Part shown: one piece after another, positions 7,822 through 18,000 of the stretch
Layout of the letters: each line of letters starts with the position of its first letter
Position numbering within the stretch: position 1 is the first letter of the stretch
Source: Clostridia bacterium BRH_c25
GTDB taxonomy: Bacteria; Bacillota_A; Clostridia; Lutisporales; Lutisporaceae
Assembly: GCA_001515955.1 (NCBI GenBank)
Contig: LOES01000103.1
Span: 1 to 40,728, forward strand
DNA length: 40,728 nucleotides
Direction of reading: 5' to 3'
Notes under the pieces: generated by a model
The model's database searches: none
What the model saw: the letters and a program-made list of their open reading frames with translations, nothing else
What the model was told of the DNA's origin: nothing
Made by a program: the position numbers and the translations under genes

Positions 7822-8013
7822 ATGAGCAAAAAAATTCATATGAAGCCTGAAGTGATTCAAAAATTCAACTGGGGAGGAACCACCAAAGAGTGGGAGGATG
7901 AGGCTGATAAACTGTCCAATCAGCTTGAAACCATGCAAGCAATCAATAGTATAATAGAAAAGCAGGATTGTGAAAGCGACATAAAATCACCTCCAAGTGG
8001 AGGAAATGAGTAA
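7822..8013 (+). CDS. Orphan 63-aa hydrophilic protein
   Basis: Not recognised. The 63 residues begin MSKKIHMKPEVIQK and are acidic and helical in the middle, with a Pro/Gly/Glu tail; no signal peptide or membrane span. I favour the ATG at 7822 because AGGGAG lies 8 bases upstream, whereas the GTG at 7813 overlaps that site. A possible promoter lies upstream. A symmetric hairpin at 8025-8048 follows the stop, though it is a better terminator for the opposite strand. It faces the minus-strand tRNA genes and is the only plus-strand gene in the first 15 kb. An opposing frame at 7738-7938 lacks these signals. Confidence 0.6.
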   Translation: MSKKIHMKPEVIQKFNWGGTTKEWEDEADKLSNQLETMQAINSIIEKQDCESDIKSPPSGGNE

Positions 8014-8020
8014 TAAAAGC

Positions 8021-8048
8021 AAAAAACCTGATACCTTCGTATCAGGTT
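8021..8048 (-). terminator. Intrinsic terminator of the tRNA operon
   Basis: A perfect 10-bp stem AACCTGATAC/GTATCAGGTT with a 4-base loop, followed on the minus strand by a T-run. It could also slow plus-strand transcripts leaving the 63-aa gene. Confidence 0.8.
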
Positions 8049-8063
8049 AATTATTATCATATA

Positions 8064-8140
8064 TGGTGGGCCTTCAGGGACTCGAACCCCGGACCAACCG
8101 GTTATGAGCCGGTTGCTCTAACCAACTGAGCTAAAGGCCC
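8064..8140 (-). tRNA. tRNA with CAU anticodon (tRNA-Met elongator, or tRNA-Ile2)
   Basis: Full cloverleaf of 77 nt including encoded CCA. The acceptor stem is GGGCCTT with AAGGCCC, the D-arm is AGCTCAGTTGGTTAGAGC, the anticodon loop is CTCATAA (anticodon CAU), and the T-loop is GGTTCGAGTCC. It is not an initiator, because the first acceptor pair is a normal Watson-Crick pair. CAU could be elongator Met or, after lysidine modification by TilS, Ile2; overall similarity favours Met but is not decisive. Confidence 0.93.
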
Positions 8141-8144
8141 AAAT

Positions 8145-8220
8145 TGGCTCCCCAAGTTGGACTCGAACCAACGACCCTGCGGTTAACAGCCGCATGCTCT
8201 ACCGACTGAGCTATTGAGGA
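8145..8220 (-). tRNA. tRNA-Asn (GUU)
   Basis: 76 nt including CCA. Acceptor TCCTCAA pairs with TTGGGGA, D-arm AGCTCAGTCGGTAGAGC, anticodon loop CTGTTAA (anticodon GUU), T-loop GGTTCGAGTCC. It lies only 4 nt upstream of the CAU tRNA and is cotranscribed with it. Confidence 0.96.
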
Positions 8221-8240
8221 ACTTTAAACTGACAAATATT

Positions 8241-8269
8241 ATTTTACTAACTTTCATAATGAAAGTCAA
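8241..8269 (-). promoter_or_regulatory. SigA-type promoter of the tRNA pair
   Basis: Minus-strand TTGACT (8269-8264), 17-bp spacer, TAAAAT (8246-8241), about 14 bases before the first tRNA nucleotide. The spacer contains a small palindrome, CTTTCA-TAA-TGAAAG. Confidence 0.6.
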
Positions 8270-8307
8270 CAGTAAATTTCATAACAACATGGGTTTTTTT
8301 TCTGTTT

Positions 8308-9396
8308 CTACTCAAGGAAGTCCTTGAGCTTTTTGCTTCTGCTTGGATGTCTGAGTTTCCTCAGTGCCTTCGCTTCAATCTGCCTGATACGCTCTCTGGT
8401 GACGTTGAATTCTTTGCCCACTTCCTCCAGAGTACGTGCTCTTCCATCCTCCAAGCCAAATCTTAGCTTCAGCACCTTTTCCTCCCTTGGAGTCAATGTA
8501 TCCAGTACTTCCATCAGCTGCTCCTTAAGCAATGTGAATGCAGCCGACTCCGCAGGCGCAGGTGCATCTTCATCAGGTATGAAATCTCCCAGATGGCTGT
8601 CTTCCTCTTCACCTATAGGGGTTTCAAGAGACACAGGCTCTTGAGCTATTTTCATAATCTCCCTCACCTTATCCTCTGTCATTCCCATTTCAGCTGCTAT
8701 TTCTTCCGGAACAGGATCCCTGCCAAGCTCCTGCAGGAGCTGTCTTGAAACCCTTATAAGCTTATTTATTGTCTCAACCATATGAACAGGTATTCTTATT
8801 GTCCTTGCCTGGTCGGCAATGGCTCTTGTAATCGCCTGCCTGATCCACCAGGTGGCATAAGTGCTGAATTTGAAGCCCTTTGTATAGTCAAACTTCTCAA
8901 CAGCCTTAATAAGTCCCAGATTCCCTTCCTGAATAAGATCCAGAAACAGCATACCTCTGCCAACATACCTCTTTGCTATGCTGACTACCAATCTAAGATT
9001 AGCTTCTGTAAGCTTCTTCTTTGCATCAGCATCATTTTTCTTGATTTTGTCAGCCAGGTCAATCTCTTCCTCCGGACTTAGCAAGGGCACCTTGCCTATT
9101 TCTTTAAGATACATCCTAACAGGATCATCTATACTAATACCTTCAGGAATGCTTATATCAAGATCCACTTCCTCAGTTTCTTCATCAAGAGGTGGTATAT
9201 CCATATCGTTTTCTATAGCTCCAACTACATCTATACCTTTGGTTTCCAGATATTCATAGAGCTTATCTATCTGTTCCGGATCCATTTCTACTTCTTCAAA
9301 GGTATCCATTATTTCCTTATACGTCAGTGATCCATTTTTCTTGCCTTTATCAACCAGCTCTTTCACATATGTCATTTTTAATTCTTCTGTTTTCAT
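8308..9396 (-). CDS. sigA: RNA polymerase primary sigma factor SigA/RpoD
   Basis: Housekeeping sigma factor, 362 residues. Region 1.1 is the short Firmicutes form, region 1.2 is [17 protein letters not shown], region 2 carries [20 protein letters not shown] for -10 recognition and melting, region 3 follows, and region 4 ends with [20 protein letters not shown] for -35 binding. The start is ATG 9396 with a very strong GGAGGGG site 6 bases upstream; a GTG at 9423 would overlap the dnaG stop and lacks its own site. It follows dnaG on the same strand, as in the classical macromolecular synthesis operon, here without rpsU. Confidence 0.97.
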   Translation of the reverse strand: MKTEELKMTYVKELVDKGKKNGSLTYKEIMDTFEEVEMDPEQIDKLYEYLETKGIDVVGAIENDMDIPPLDEETEEVDLDISIPEGISIDDPVRMYLKEIGKVPLLSPEEEIDLADKIKKNDADAKKKLTEANLRLVVSIAKRYVGRGMLFLDLIQEGNLGLIKAVEKFDYTKGFKFSTYATWWIRQAITRAIADQARTIRIPVHMVETINKLIRVSRQLLQELGRDPVPEEIAAEMGMTEDKVREIMKIAQEPVSLETPIGEEEDSHLGDFIPDEDAPAPAESAAFTLLKEQLMEVLDTLTPREEKVLKLRFGLEDGRARTLEEVGKEFNVTRERIRQIEAKALRKLRHPSRSKKLKDFLE

Positions 9397-9419
9397 CGTT
9401 ATCCCCTCCCTTCCGGATA

Positions 9420-11189
9420 TCACCTTTTCTTCTTCTGCAGCTCTTTAATCTCAACATAAATTCTATTGGCTTCTTCTTTTTCTCCTGCTTGATACATTTC
9501 ATCCATTTTTTCTATCATTTCCTGAATTCTTCTATCGGATTTTGATTGTTTCACCTTTTCCAAGCTGGATTTTATCAAGCTGTCTACGTCTATCTCCGGC
9601 AGCCTTTGACTAAAGATTTCCGCAACCTTTGACTTTTCGTCGTCCTTTTCAAAGAAACCGATAATCTCACCTGCTGTTATTGTCTTTCTCTCCCTGGCCG
9701 CTTTCTGGATAATTCCGGCAATCTTTATATGAATATCATTAGAAAAATCGGCTGGTTCCAAGAACTCAAAAATATTTTCTGCTTTCTTGAAATAATAAAT
9801 ACATATATTCAAAAGATAAATCTCTGCTGTTATCTCACCCTTTTTTAACTCTAGCTCATTTTTTTTATTATTTAATATATTATGTTTATTATTTCCATTT
9901 TTATTCTCATCCCTGAGTCTGTTCAACTCCGCATAAAGAGCTGTCTCATTTACCTGCATCATTTTTGAATATTTCTTAATGTAAGCATCCACTTCAACAT
10001 TGCTTATAACATCCTTTAAAATTCCAGAAAAACCCTTTGTAAATTTTATTCTGTCTTGTATGTTATTTATGTCCAAACCACTTTTTAAATTTTCAATTTT
10101 ATATTCAATCAGTGAAACACTTTTCTTTATTCTATCCCTGAAGGCGTCTATGCCTTCCTTTCTGATATATTCATCAGGGTCCTTGCCTGTAGGCAAGCTA
10201 AGCACCTTTACAATGCAGCCTTCCTTCTCAAGTACGGATAATCCCTTCATTGTAGCAGTCTGTCCTGCCATGTCGGAATCATAAGATATTATAATCTCAT
10301 TGGAAAAGCGCTTTAAAAGCTTTGCTTGATTCTCGGTAAAGGCTGTTCCCAGAGAGGCAACAGCATTGTCTACTCCAAACTGATGCAAAGCTATTGTGTC
10401 CATATAACCTTCAACCACTATAATATTCTCAAGGTTTTGTACCTTCTTGACAAAATTCAGTCCGTAAATATTATAACCTTTGTTGAAAACAGGAGTATCC
10501 GGTGAGTTCAGGTACTTAGGCTTTGAATCATCTGTAACCCTTCCTCCAAAAGCTATAACATTTCCCTTGAGATCTATTATGGGGAACATTATCCTATTTC
10601 TGAATTTGTCGTAATATCTTTCGCCATCCTTATTCTTAACAATGAGTCCGGCCTTATACAACAATTCAGTATTGAAGCCCTTTCTTTTCATGAAGTCCAT
10701 CAGTTCCTGCCATCTATCCGGTGCGACCCCCAGTCCAAACCTCTTGATTATTGTCTCGCTAAGGCCTCTTCTTCTGAGATACTCCATGGCCTTTTCATTT
10801 GTACTGAGATTGCTGTAGAAAAACCTCGCCGCTTCAGTATTGACCTTGTACAATGCTTTCTGAAGCTTCGCTTTTTCCAGCTGTTTGGGATCCTTGTCCT
10901 CCTCAAGCTGTACACCGGCTCTCTCAGCAAGCAGCTTAACTGCTTCTATAAAGTTTAATTTTTCGATTTTCTGTATAAAAGTTATTACGTTACCTCCAAC
11001 ACCGCATCCGAAGCAATTGAATATCTGCTTTGATGATGACACACTGAAGGATGGTGTCTTTTCGGAATGAAAAGGGCATAAAGCCCCGTAATTACTGCCA
11101 CTTCTCTTCAATGTCATATATTCCGAAATAACATCCACAATATCGTTTTTTTCTATTATCTCAGAAATCTTATCTTCTGAGAAAAGCAT
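9420..11189 (-). CDS. dnaG: DNA primase DnaG
   Basis: Makes the RNA primers for replication forks; 589 residues. The N-terminal CHC2 zinc-binding domain has Cys38, His41, Cys59 and Cys62 (CPFH and CFGC), followed by the TOPRIM catalytic core with [11 protein letters not shown] and the [11 protein letters not shown] block, then a C-terminal helicase-binding region rich in Lys/Glu helices. The start ATG 11189 is preceded by AAAGGTGG; a GTG at 11201 would lie inside that site. Lies upstream of sigA and downstream of yqxD on the same strand. Confidence 0.96.
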   Translation of the reverse strand: MLFSEDKISEIIEKNDIVDVISEYMTLKRSGSNYGALCPFHSEKTPSFSVSSSKQIFNCFGCGVGGNVITFIQKIEKLNFIEAVKLLAERAGVQLEEDKDPKQLEKAKLQKALYKVNTEAARFFYSNLSTNEKAMEYLRRRGLSETIIKRFGLGVAPDRWQELMDFMKRKGFNTELLYKAGLIVKNKDGERYYDKFRNRIMFPIIDLKGNVIAFGGRVTDDSKPKYLNSPDTPVFNKGYNIYGLNFVKKVQNLENIIVVEGYMDTIALHQFGVDNAVASLGTAFTENQAKLLKRFSNEIIISYDSDMAGQTATMKGLSVLEKEGCIVKVLSLPTGKDPDEYIRKEGIDAFRDRIKKSVSLIEYKIENLKSGLDINNIQDRIKFTKGFSGILKDVISNVEVDAYIKKYSKMMQVNETALYAELNRLRDENKNGNNKHNILNNKKNELELKKGEITAEIYLLNICIYYFKKAENIFEFLEPADFSNDIHIKIAGIIQKAARERKTITAGEIIGFFEKDDEKSKVAEIFSQRLPEIDVDSLIKSSLEKVKQSKSDRRIQEMIEKMDEMYQAGEKEEANRIYVEIKELQKKKR

Positions 11190-11257
11190 CACTTTTTCCA
11201 CCTTTTATTTTATTCAAACATTCTATCAATAATTTATATATTTATTCTCCATTTATT

Positions 11258-11710
11258 CTAAATATCCTTCATGTTTTGAGAAATTAGAAAGCTGAGTGCT
11301 TTTTCAAAGTCCTTGTCATCGCTTCCACAACGCTTTGCAGGGCCTTTGGTCCGCCCGCCGCTTCTTCTTACAATTCCAGCCATATGTCTTTCAAAAAGCA
11401 GCCGGTCAATATTGTTCTCATCATATACCATCCCGCTGAAGGATAGAGCATAAGCCTTCTTGCCGAGTACAAGGGATGCTAGTCCGAAGTCTCCTGTCAC
11501 AACGATATCTCCCTTTGATGCCTTATTAATTATTGCCATATCCACTGCCTGCGATACATTGTCAACCATTATTTTTTCCATGGCTCTATTGTAATTGTCG
11601 CTATGGTGGCATGTGCTGTGAAAAAAAACAACACCGACTCCATGTCGGGCTGCTATTTTCTCAATCAAAGCAGTCACAGGGCAAGCATCCCCATCTACAA
11701 GTATTTTCAT
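11258..11710 (-). CDS. yqxD: YaiI/YqxD family protein (DUF188, UPF0178)
   Basis: A 150-residue conserved protein with a PIN-like NYN-type fold. It begins MKILVDGDACPVTALIE and contains the acidic blocks VDMAIINKASKGDIVVTGDFG and the Arg/Gly-rich RRSGGRTKGPAKR near the end. The biochemical activity is unproven, although family structure suggests a nuclease. In Bacillus the gene also lies immediately before dnaG-sigA, so synteny supports the assignment. Confidence 0.92.
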   Translation of the reverse strand: MKILVDGDACPVTALIEKIAARHGVGVVFFHSTCHHSDNYNRAMEKIMVDNVSQAVDMAIINKASKGDIVVTGDFGLASLVLGKKAYALSFSGMVYDENNIDRLLFERHMAGIVRRSGGRTKGPAKRCGSDDKDFEKALSFLISQNMKDI

Positions 11711-11813
11711 TTTGATACCTCGGTAGTTTTTAAATTACATGCCGAATTAAAATTTATTCGACATGCAATCCAAATATCCTTCAAAATATAAGAAATTTTA
11801 TACATTTTTTCTT

Positions 11814-12812
11814 CTACACCTGCCACGGAGATGGAATAAACAGCTCAGTGAAAATATTTATAGCAAAACGGTCAGACATCCCTGCGATATAATCACACAC
11901 AAGTCTATCTATATTTGCATTCTCCTTTTTCCGTAAATCCTCAACGGGTATCTCCTCAGGGTTCTGAATATAATACTCATACAAGCCCTTAATTATATTT
12001 TTCGTTTTCTTCTCCTCCACCTTGGCAGCGGAACCTATATACACCATATCAAACATGAATTTTCTCAGCTCCCGGCTAGCCTGATTTACATTGCTGCTCA
12101 TCATTATGTCTTCTTTACACATGCTTTCAGTTATTATGTCATTTATCATTGTATTTATCCTTTGTTTGTGTGTATATCCGAGAACCTTCATACACTCTTC
12201 CGGTATTGATGAGATTTCAAGGATTCCTCCTCTAAGTGCATCATCAATATCATGGTTAATATAAGCAACCCTGTCTGATAAACTGACGATCCTGCCCTCC
12301 AGTGTTTCAGGCACCAGCTCCCCGGGATGCTTCAAAATTCCGTCTCTTACCTCATAGGTCAAGTTAAGTCCCTTCCCCCCTTCGAGAATATCAACGACCC
12401 GCAGACTCTGTTCATTATGCTTGAATCCACCGGGGTGTAATTCATTAAGCACCTTCTCCCCTGCATGTCCAAAGGGTGTATGTCCCAGGTCATGCCCAAG
12501 GGCTATTGCCTCAGTCAGGTCTTCATTCAATCTGAGTGCTCTTGCAATGGTACGTGCTATCTGTGATACCTCCAGGGTGTGGGTAAGCCTTGTCCTGTAA
12601 TGATCCCCTTCCGGAGATATGAATACCTGGGTTTTATGCTTTAGTCTCCTAAATGCCTTAGAGTGCAATATCCTATCCCTGTCCCTTTGATAATCGGTTC
12701 TTATATCACACTTCTCCTCTGAAACCAACCTCCCTTTTGTATTCATACTTAAGGCAGCGTACTTGGAAAAATTCTGCTTTTCCATGCTTTCAGTGATTTC
12801 TCTGATTTTCAT
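11814..12812 (-). CDS. dgt: Deoxyguanosinetriphosphate triphosphohydrolase-like protein (dGTPase)
   Basis: HD-superfamily dNTP triphosphohydrolase of 332 residues, which cleaves dGTP (or other dNTPs) to the nucleoside and triphosphate. The metal site is visible: [14 protein letters not shown] supplies the first His, then [16 protein letters not shown] holds the HD pair, and [12 protein letters not shown] the distal Asp. The N-terminal block [14 protein letters not shown] is diagnostic of dGTPases. This short form is the type-2 subfamily. Start ATG 12812 follows GAGAGGT. Often found beside dnaG-sigA in clostridia, as here. Confidence 0.94.
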   Translation of the reverse strand: MKIREITESMEKQNFSKYAALSMNTKGRLVSEEKCDIRTDYQRDRDRILHSKAFRRLKHKTQVFISPEGDHYRTRLTHTLEVSQIARTIARALRLNEDLTEAIALGHDLGHTPFGHAGEKVLNELHPGGFKHNEQSLRVVDILEGGKGLNLTYEVRDGILKHPGELVPETLEGRIVSLSDRVAYINHDIDDALRGGILEISSIPEECMKVLGYTHKQRINTMINDIITESMCKEDIMMSSNVNQASRELRKFMFDMVYIGSAAKVEEKKTKNIIKGLYEYYIQNPEEIPVEDLRKKENANIDRLVCDYIAGMSDRFAINIFTELFIPSPWQV

Positions 12813-12925
12813 ATATACCTCTCCATTTGCAATATTCTTGCATATGTTCAGTGTAACTGCTATTAATAATTTATATGTACATGATTATATACAACATAAA
12901 TTTAAATATTCCTTTTTTTTTGCAT

Positions 12926-12971
12926 AAAAAAGGCTTCCATTAAATTTTTCAACGATCAAGGAAGCCTTTTA
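12926..12971 (-). terminator. Second intrinsic terminator after the ArsR-type gene
   Basis: An 11-bp stem (AAAAGGCTTCC with its complement) around a 21-base loop, ending in T6 on the minus strand. Together with the hairpin at 13037-13055 it forms a tandem terminator that isolates dgt from upstream transcription. Confidence 0.65.
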
Positions 12972-13030
12972 TGAAACTCGCTTACGGGGCATGACAAATT
13001 AAGGTGGAACAGATGCTCCTACTCGTTATA

Positions 13031-13055
13031 AAAAAAGGTTGCACTTAATGCAACC
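13031..13055 (-). terminator. Intrinsic terminator of the ArsR-type gene
   Basis: Stem GGTTGCA/TGCAACC with a 5-base loop and a 7-T run on the minus strand, 5 bases after the stop codon. Confidence 0.85.
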
Positions 13056-13060
13056 AAAGA

Positions 13061-14089
13061 TTAATCCGCTCCGAAGAAATATTTGTTTATATCATCTATC
13101 ACTTTTTTGAGTTTTTCCTTATCAGCATAGAAATATTTAATATTCCTTATTTTTTCTTCTTTAATAAAGCCCGCTTGTTTTAATATGTCCAAATGATGGG
13201 ATACTGTGGGGGTGGAAATGCCAACCAGATCGGACAGCGCCTTCCCATAGCTCTTATTGTTTACAAGCAAGCGAAGAATCTCCATCCTTGACTTATCATC
13301 AATAACCTTTAAAATAGTGGAAAGCTCATCCAATAGTGCTTCCCTCTTATCCCTGGTCACCCTGCAGTCAAAAACCACATAAAGCTTATCACCGGAGAAT
13401 ATCCTTATGCACCTTTGGGGAGAAACAAAATATGAGGGAATTACATAATATTCCTTGTAGCCGGAAAATAGTTTTCTCGGCCTTCCTGAAATCTTTTCAA
13501 GAATTGATTCTATGCTGTCCTTACCGTTGAAGCTGTCTACGTACTGTATTCCTGCTTCCATCCTGTCCTTGCAGTGCTCCAGCTTTGTCACGAAATCATG
13601 TTTCATAATAGTTCTATACGTGTGCACTGTATTGCTCTTTACTTTCCCTGGGTGCTCAAAGAACTCCATGAGCTCACTTTCTTCAACAATCCACTTGATC
13701 TTTTCCTGTATCTTATACCGTTCTTTTCTATCGGTAAATGCTTTTTGTATCCTTGATTTATCTATTTCTTCATTTAACAAGAAAAAGTAAAAATCCAACA
13801 GATCAAGCTGCTCTATGTACTCAATAAACCGCGTTATTGAGGTAAGCTCTTCGCTTTCCAGTATGAGGTTCAGTATGTTCATTCCTCCTGCCGGAAACAG
13901 CTTGAAAGTATCCAAGGCTTTCAAATCTTCTTCCTTAAGCTTGGTCAGCATCTCTTCCGCCCATTTTATCTCATATTGGTGATGTGCAGCATCTGTGAGC
14001 AAATGAACCGCACAGATCAATTCTATGACAGGAGAATTAAATACCTTTATATTCGGTTCATTGGTCTCACCGTATATTTCCATTGGCAT
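13061..14089 (-). CDS. ArsR-type HTH regulator with a long N-terminal domain
   Basis: A 342-residue predicted DNA-binding regulator. The C-terminal 80 residues are an ArsR-like winged helix (KSRMEILRLLVNNKSY, then STPTVSHHLDILKQAGFIKE). The N-terminal 250 residues are a helical domain I do not recognise, with the block SGRPRKLFSGYKEYYVIPS and no cysteine-rich metal motif, so it is unlikely to be a metal sensor. Classic ArsR proteins are about 100 residues, so the N-terminal part is probably the sensor. Start ATG 14089 with GGGGGG upstream. It is monocistronic with tandem terminators. Confidence 0.75.
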   Translation of the reverse strand: MPMEIYGETNEPNIKVFNSPVIELICAVHLLTDAAHHQYEIKWAEEMLTKLKEEDLKALDTFKLFPAGGMNILNLILESEELTSITRFIEYIEQLDLLDFYFFLLNEEIDKSRIQKAFTDRKERYKIQEKIKWIVEESELMEFFEHPGKVKSNTVHTYRTIMKHDFVTKLEHCKDRMEAGIQYVDSFNGKDSIESILEKISGRPRKLFSGYKEYYVIPSYFVSPQRCIRIFSGDKLYVVFDCRVTRDKREALLDELSTILKVIDDKSRMEILRLLVNNKSYGKALSDLVGISTPTVSHHLDILKQAGFIKEEKIRNIKYFYADKEKLKKVIDDINKYFFGAD

Positions 14090-14171
14090 CTACAATACCC
14101 CCCTTAATTCGACATATATCTAATTAATAATATTACCAATTAAATGACAAACATGCAACTGAAAATTTTAA

Positions 14172-14894
14172 TCATTCAATACCAATTATTCTTCGTTCAT
14201 CCTCATTAAGTTCTCTGAAATCACCGGGTTCAAGAGTTTCATCCAGCTTAAGCTCTCCCATGGACTTACGTTTCAAATATATGACTTCCTTTCCCACTGC
14301 CTTAAACATTCTCTTGACTTGATGGAACTTACCCTCATAGATAGTAATCTCAACCAGCGAAATGCTCCCCCTTTCCAATATCTCAAGCTGTGACGCCATG
14401 GTCTTGTAGCCGTCCTCCAGAATTACACCCTTGCTGAAGGCTTCTACATCCTCCTCACTTACCCTGCCCATTACTCTTGCCATATAAGTTTTAGGAACAT
14501 GCTTTTTAGGGGACAGCAGCCTGTGGGAAAGCTGTCCATCGTTTGTAAGCAGCAATAGACCTTCGGTATCCTTGTCCAGTCTGCCTACCGGAAAAGGATC
14601 GAAGGCCTTGAATTCCTCGGGAAGCAAATCGACAACTGTCCGCTCCCGGCTGTCTTCAGTAGCGGATATAACCCCTTGGGGCTTGTTCATCAATATATAT
14701 ATGAAATCCTTATAAAAGAGCTTGCTGCCTCCTACGTTTATTGTCTGACAACCAGCCTCCACCTGCTGTCCCGGGTCTTTTACCACTATCCCGTCTATTT
14801 CAACCAAGCCGCTTTTTATAAGCTCCTTTACTTCTTTTCTGGTACCATACCCCATATTGGAGAGTATCTTGTCTATTCGCTGTCTGTTACCCAT
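14172..14894 (-). CDS. Pseudouridine synthase, RsuA/RluB/E/F family
   Basis: Converts a specific rRNA uridine to pseudouridine; 240 residues. An S4 RNA-binding domain (RIDKILSNMGYGTRKEVKELI) precedes the catalytic domain with VGRLDKDTEGLLLLTNDG, whose Asp is the nucleophile, and with KFHQVKRMFKAVG near the C-terminus. Length fits RsuA (16S) or RluB-type (23S) enzymes; which target cannot be read. ATG 14894 is chosen because AAAGGAG lies 8 bases upstream; GTG 14915 lies before that site. Divergent from the giant gene at 15090. Confidence 0.92.
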   Translation of the reverse strand: MGNRQRIDKILSNMGYGTRKEVKELIKSGLVEIDGIVVKDPGQQVEAGCQTINVGGSKLFYKDFIYILMNKPQGVISATEDSRERTVVDLLPEEFKAFDPFPVGRLDKDTEGLLLLTNDGQLSHRLLSPKKHVPKTYMARVMGRVSEEDVEAFSKGVILEDGYKTMASQLEILERGSISLVEITIYEGKFHQVKRMFKAVGKEVIYLKRKSMGELKLDETLEPGDFRELNEDERRIIGIE

Positions 14895-15089
14895 CACTGC
14901 GTCTCCTTTATCCACTTATTACTCTCTTGCCCTTCCTCTAAGAATATATTTTATCACATTCTGTCTCCTTATTCTAATATAATGAAGTTTGAAAAGTTAA
15001 AATAATTGGAATATAATATAATGTAATGCAAATGAATATAAAGGAAACCCTATGTTTCTCCACAATTTCCGGTACATAAGGAGGATTAT

Positions 15090-18000
15090 ATGCACACAGA
15101 CAACTTAACCCGGCTTTATAACAATATATACGGCTGCCTGCTCTCAGCATACCGGACTCACGATGCTGAGGGTACATGGAATGCTGTAAAGGCATACATT
15201 GAAGACGCCAAATTCATGGATGACCTTAATAAGATGGTTGAAAACAGAGATTACAGCTGCAGCGCTGTACTGACACTGTGCCAGAGTCTTATGGATAAGC
15301 TTGCTCAGGATAATATACCTCCAAGCTGGCTTGAATATGTATACCAGTATTCCTTAAACAAGTCCTTCCCTCATACAGTTACAACAGAGCTTCTGAACAA
15401 GCTCGAAGACTCGAGTATTATATATCTTGCAATTCTGAGGGCAATTTCTGAATTTCAGAAGGAAAGCAGTGATAATACCTGGCAGAGCAAATATCCCATG
15501 CTGTTCCTCTCTCCCGATGAGGAGTCTGCACTGGAAAACCCAATCGAATATAAGAAATTCCTTAAAGCCTTCGATGATGAATACATATATGAAATGATGA
15601 AGCTTAACCAGGAGGTTTTGGGCTTTAATACCCTTGATCATATTTGCGGCGTGCATTCCCTTGCATTATATATAGGAAGAGAATTGAAAAAAACTGGAAT
15701 TCCCATCGATCTTGGCAGGGTATCCGGAGCTGCTGCAGGTCATGATATAGGAAAATACGGCTGCAAGTCAAAGGAACTAAAAAGAGTGCCGTATCTTCAC
15801 TATTATTATACCGATTTATGGTTCAAAAACCACGATATCACCTATATCGGCCACATAGCCACCAATCATTCCACCTGGGATCTGGAGCTTGAGAATCTTC
15901 CTCTTGAATCCCTGATACTCATTTACTCAGATTTCAGAATAAAACAGAGAACAACAGATAATATCAAAGAAATGTATATCTACTCCCTCCAGGATTCCTT
16001 CAGTGTTATTCTTGATAAGCTGGACAATGTAGACGCTGCAAAGGAAAAGAAGTACAAACGTGTGTATTCCAAGCTTTTAGATTTTGAGAATTATATGATA
16101 AACCTTGGCATAGAAGTTGATATCAGCAAGATAAGGAATGAATCCCCTAAGGACTATAAGCTTAAAAACTACCATTTTTCTTTGATAAGTGGAAATCAGA
16201 TAATTAAGAACATCAAGTATCTGGCAATAAATCATAATGTAAACCTCATGTATCAGATGAGAGATGAGGCTTCTCTTAATCTGATACTTGAATCAGCCAG
16301 GAGTGAAAGCAATTGGAAAAGGCTCCGGGAATACATAAGAATCCTGGATGAGTATTCCACATATCTCACACAGAAGCAAAAGCTTGTAACAATTAAGTTC
16401 CTTTATGATCAACTGGTTCATTGGGAGGATGATATCAGAAGACAGTGTGCTGAGCTTATGGGGCTTCTGATTGCCACTTTTGATGAAAACTACCGCAAGG
16501 CGGTTCCTGAGGATGTCATACTTGACACTCCATTCATGACCAGTCATGAGCTTTTAGATAAATACATACAGCTTCTTGCCAACCCTGATCACAAGATGGT
16601 ACCCCTTCATAGAAGCTACTTGGGTTACAGCATCAGCATCGTTATATCTTCATTGTTTTCCCATTGCAGCAAGAGTCATGTGGAAAGCTTCATGAGAGTT
16701 GTTGTCAAGTACTATAATGACGGCATTCGCAGGAGTAACGAGACCAAGCTGTACCTGCTTGAAGCAATAAGGTATATTCCGGTCTCCAATGACCATGTGA
16801 CGGACAGTAAAATATTTGAGTTTGTCAGAAGAATGTTGAAGGAAAAAAACAATACCCTCAGGATTTCCGCTCTGGATGTGACATATAGTGTTTTATCCCG
16901 GTTTGCGGACCCCATTGATGCATCAGGCGAAAAAAACGCTGTAGCCAGCTTTATCTTATGTATTAGACAATTTATATATGATACTCTTAAACGGTCCGGT
17001 GTCGCTTCAGAAAACTTTATTAAATACAAAACAGCCTGTCTCCTTGACATGGAGCCAATGGTACTGAATATGCTTTCCGACTTTTGTCAGAAGGATATAC
17101 ACAAGTTTTCCGAGATATCCTTAAGCAATCTTAAAACAGCAACAGAGTGGGTAATAAAAAGACTCCAGATTGACCTGCTGCTTGACAATTCCTTGAAAAA
17201 CCCCAAGTCTAACGGGTTTTACTCAGCCATGCATTTCTGCAACCTTCTAAAGGTCAGTGCCTCAGAGAATGTCCGCAATCGTGCCGGAGAAGCTCTGATA
17301 CAGATTGTACCCCATTTATCCATAGAACAGAGGAATGACATTGTTGTAGAAATGCTGAGGGCTCTTGAAATTGACGGATACCAATTTGCCGAGTATATTC
17401 CCAATTACCTGGGAAAATTGATACTTTCCCTTGAACCCGTCGAGCTGGATGAAGTCCTGGATGATTTCAAGGAAAAAATCAAGAGCTCCACCCCCCATTT
17501 GGATTCACTTATGCTAAAAACCATAAGCATAGCAATAGCAAATTATCCATCATATATTGAGGTGTCAAATGAAAAGAAGAGCTTCCATGAAAGCAGACTA
17601 GCCAGAATGCTGGGAATAATCATTAACGGACTTGCACATTACGATGGTAATGTAAAGCAGGCTGCCTTCAGCGTTTTAGGCAAGGAGATCTTTGGTTCGA
17701 CAACTCTCCCGCTTAATGAAAAGAGTCAGGTTTTTACCCATATCGCCAAGAAGCTGCTTACACTGCTTGAGGATGATATACAGGAAGGCCTGCTTTTTCT
17801 TACAAATTCTGCAGGCTTGAATAACATATACAGGTTTATTTCTGATTATACCTTCTTCTATAAAGACATTGACATAGCTGTTCCTGAGAAGGTCGCTTTC
17901 TTCCCCGGAGCTTTTGACCCCTTCTCCCTGGGACATAAAGAGATTGCAAAGGCCATTCGGGATATGGGCTTTGAAGTTTATCTTGCAGTGGATGAATTTT

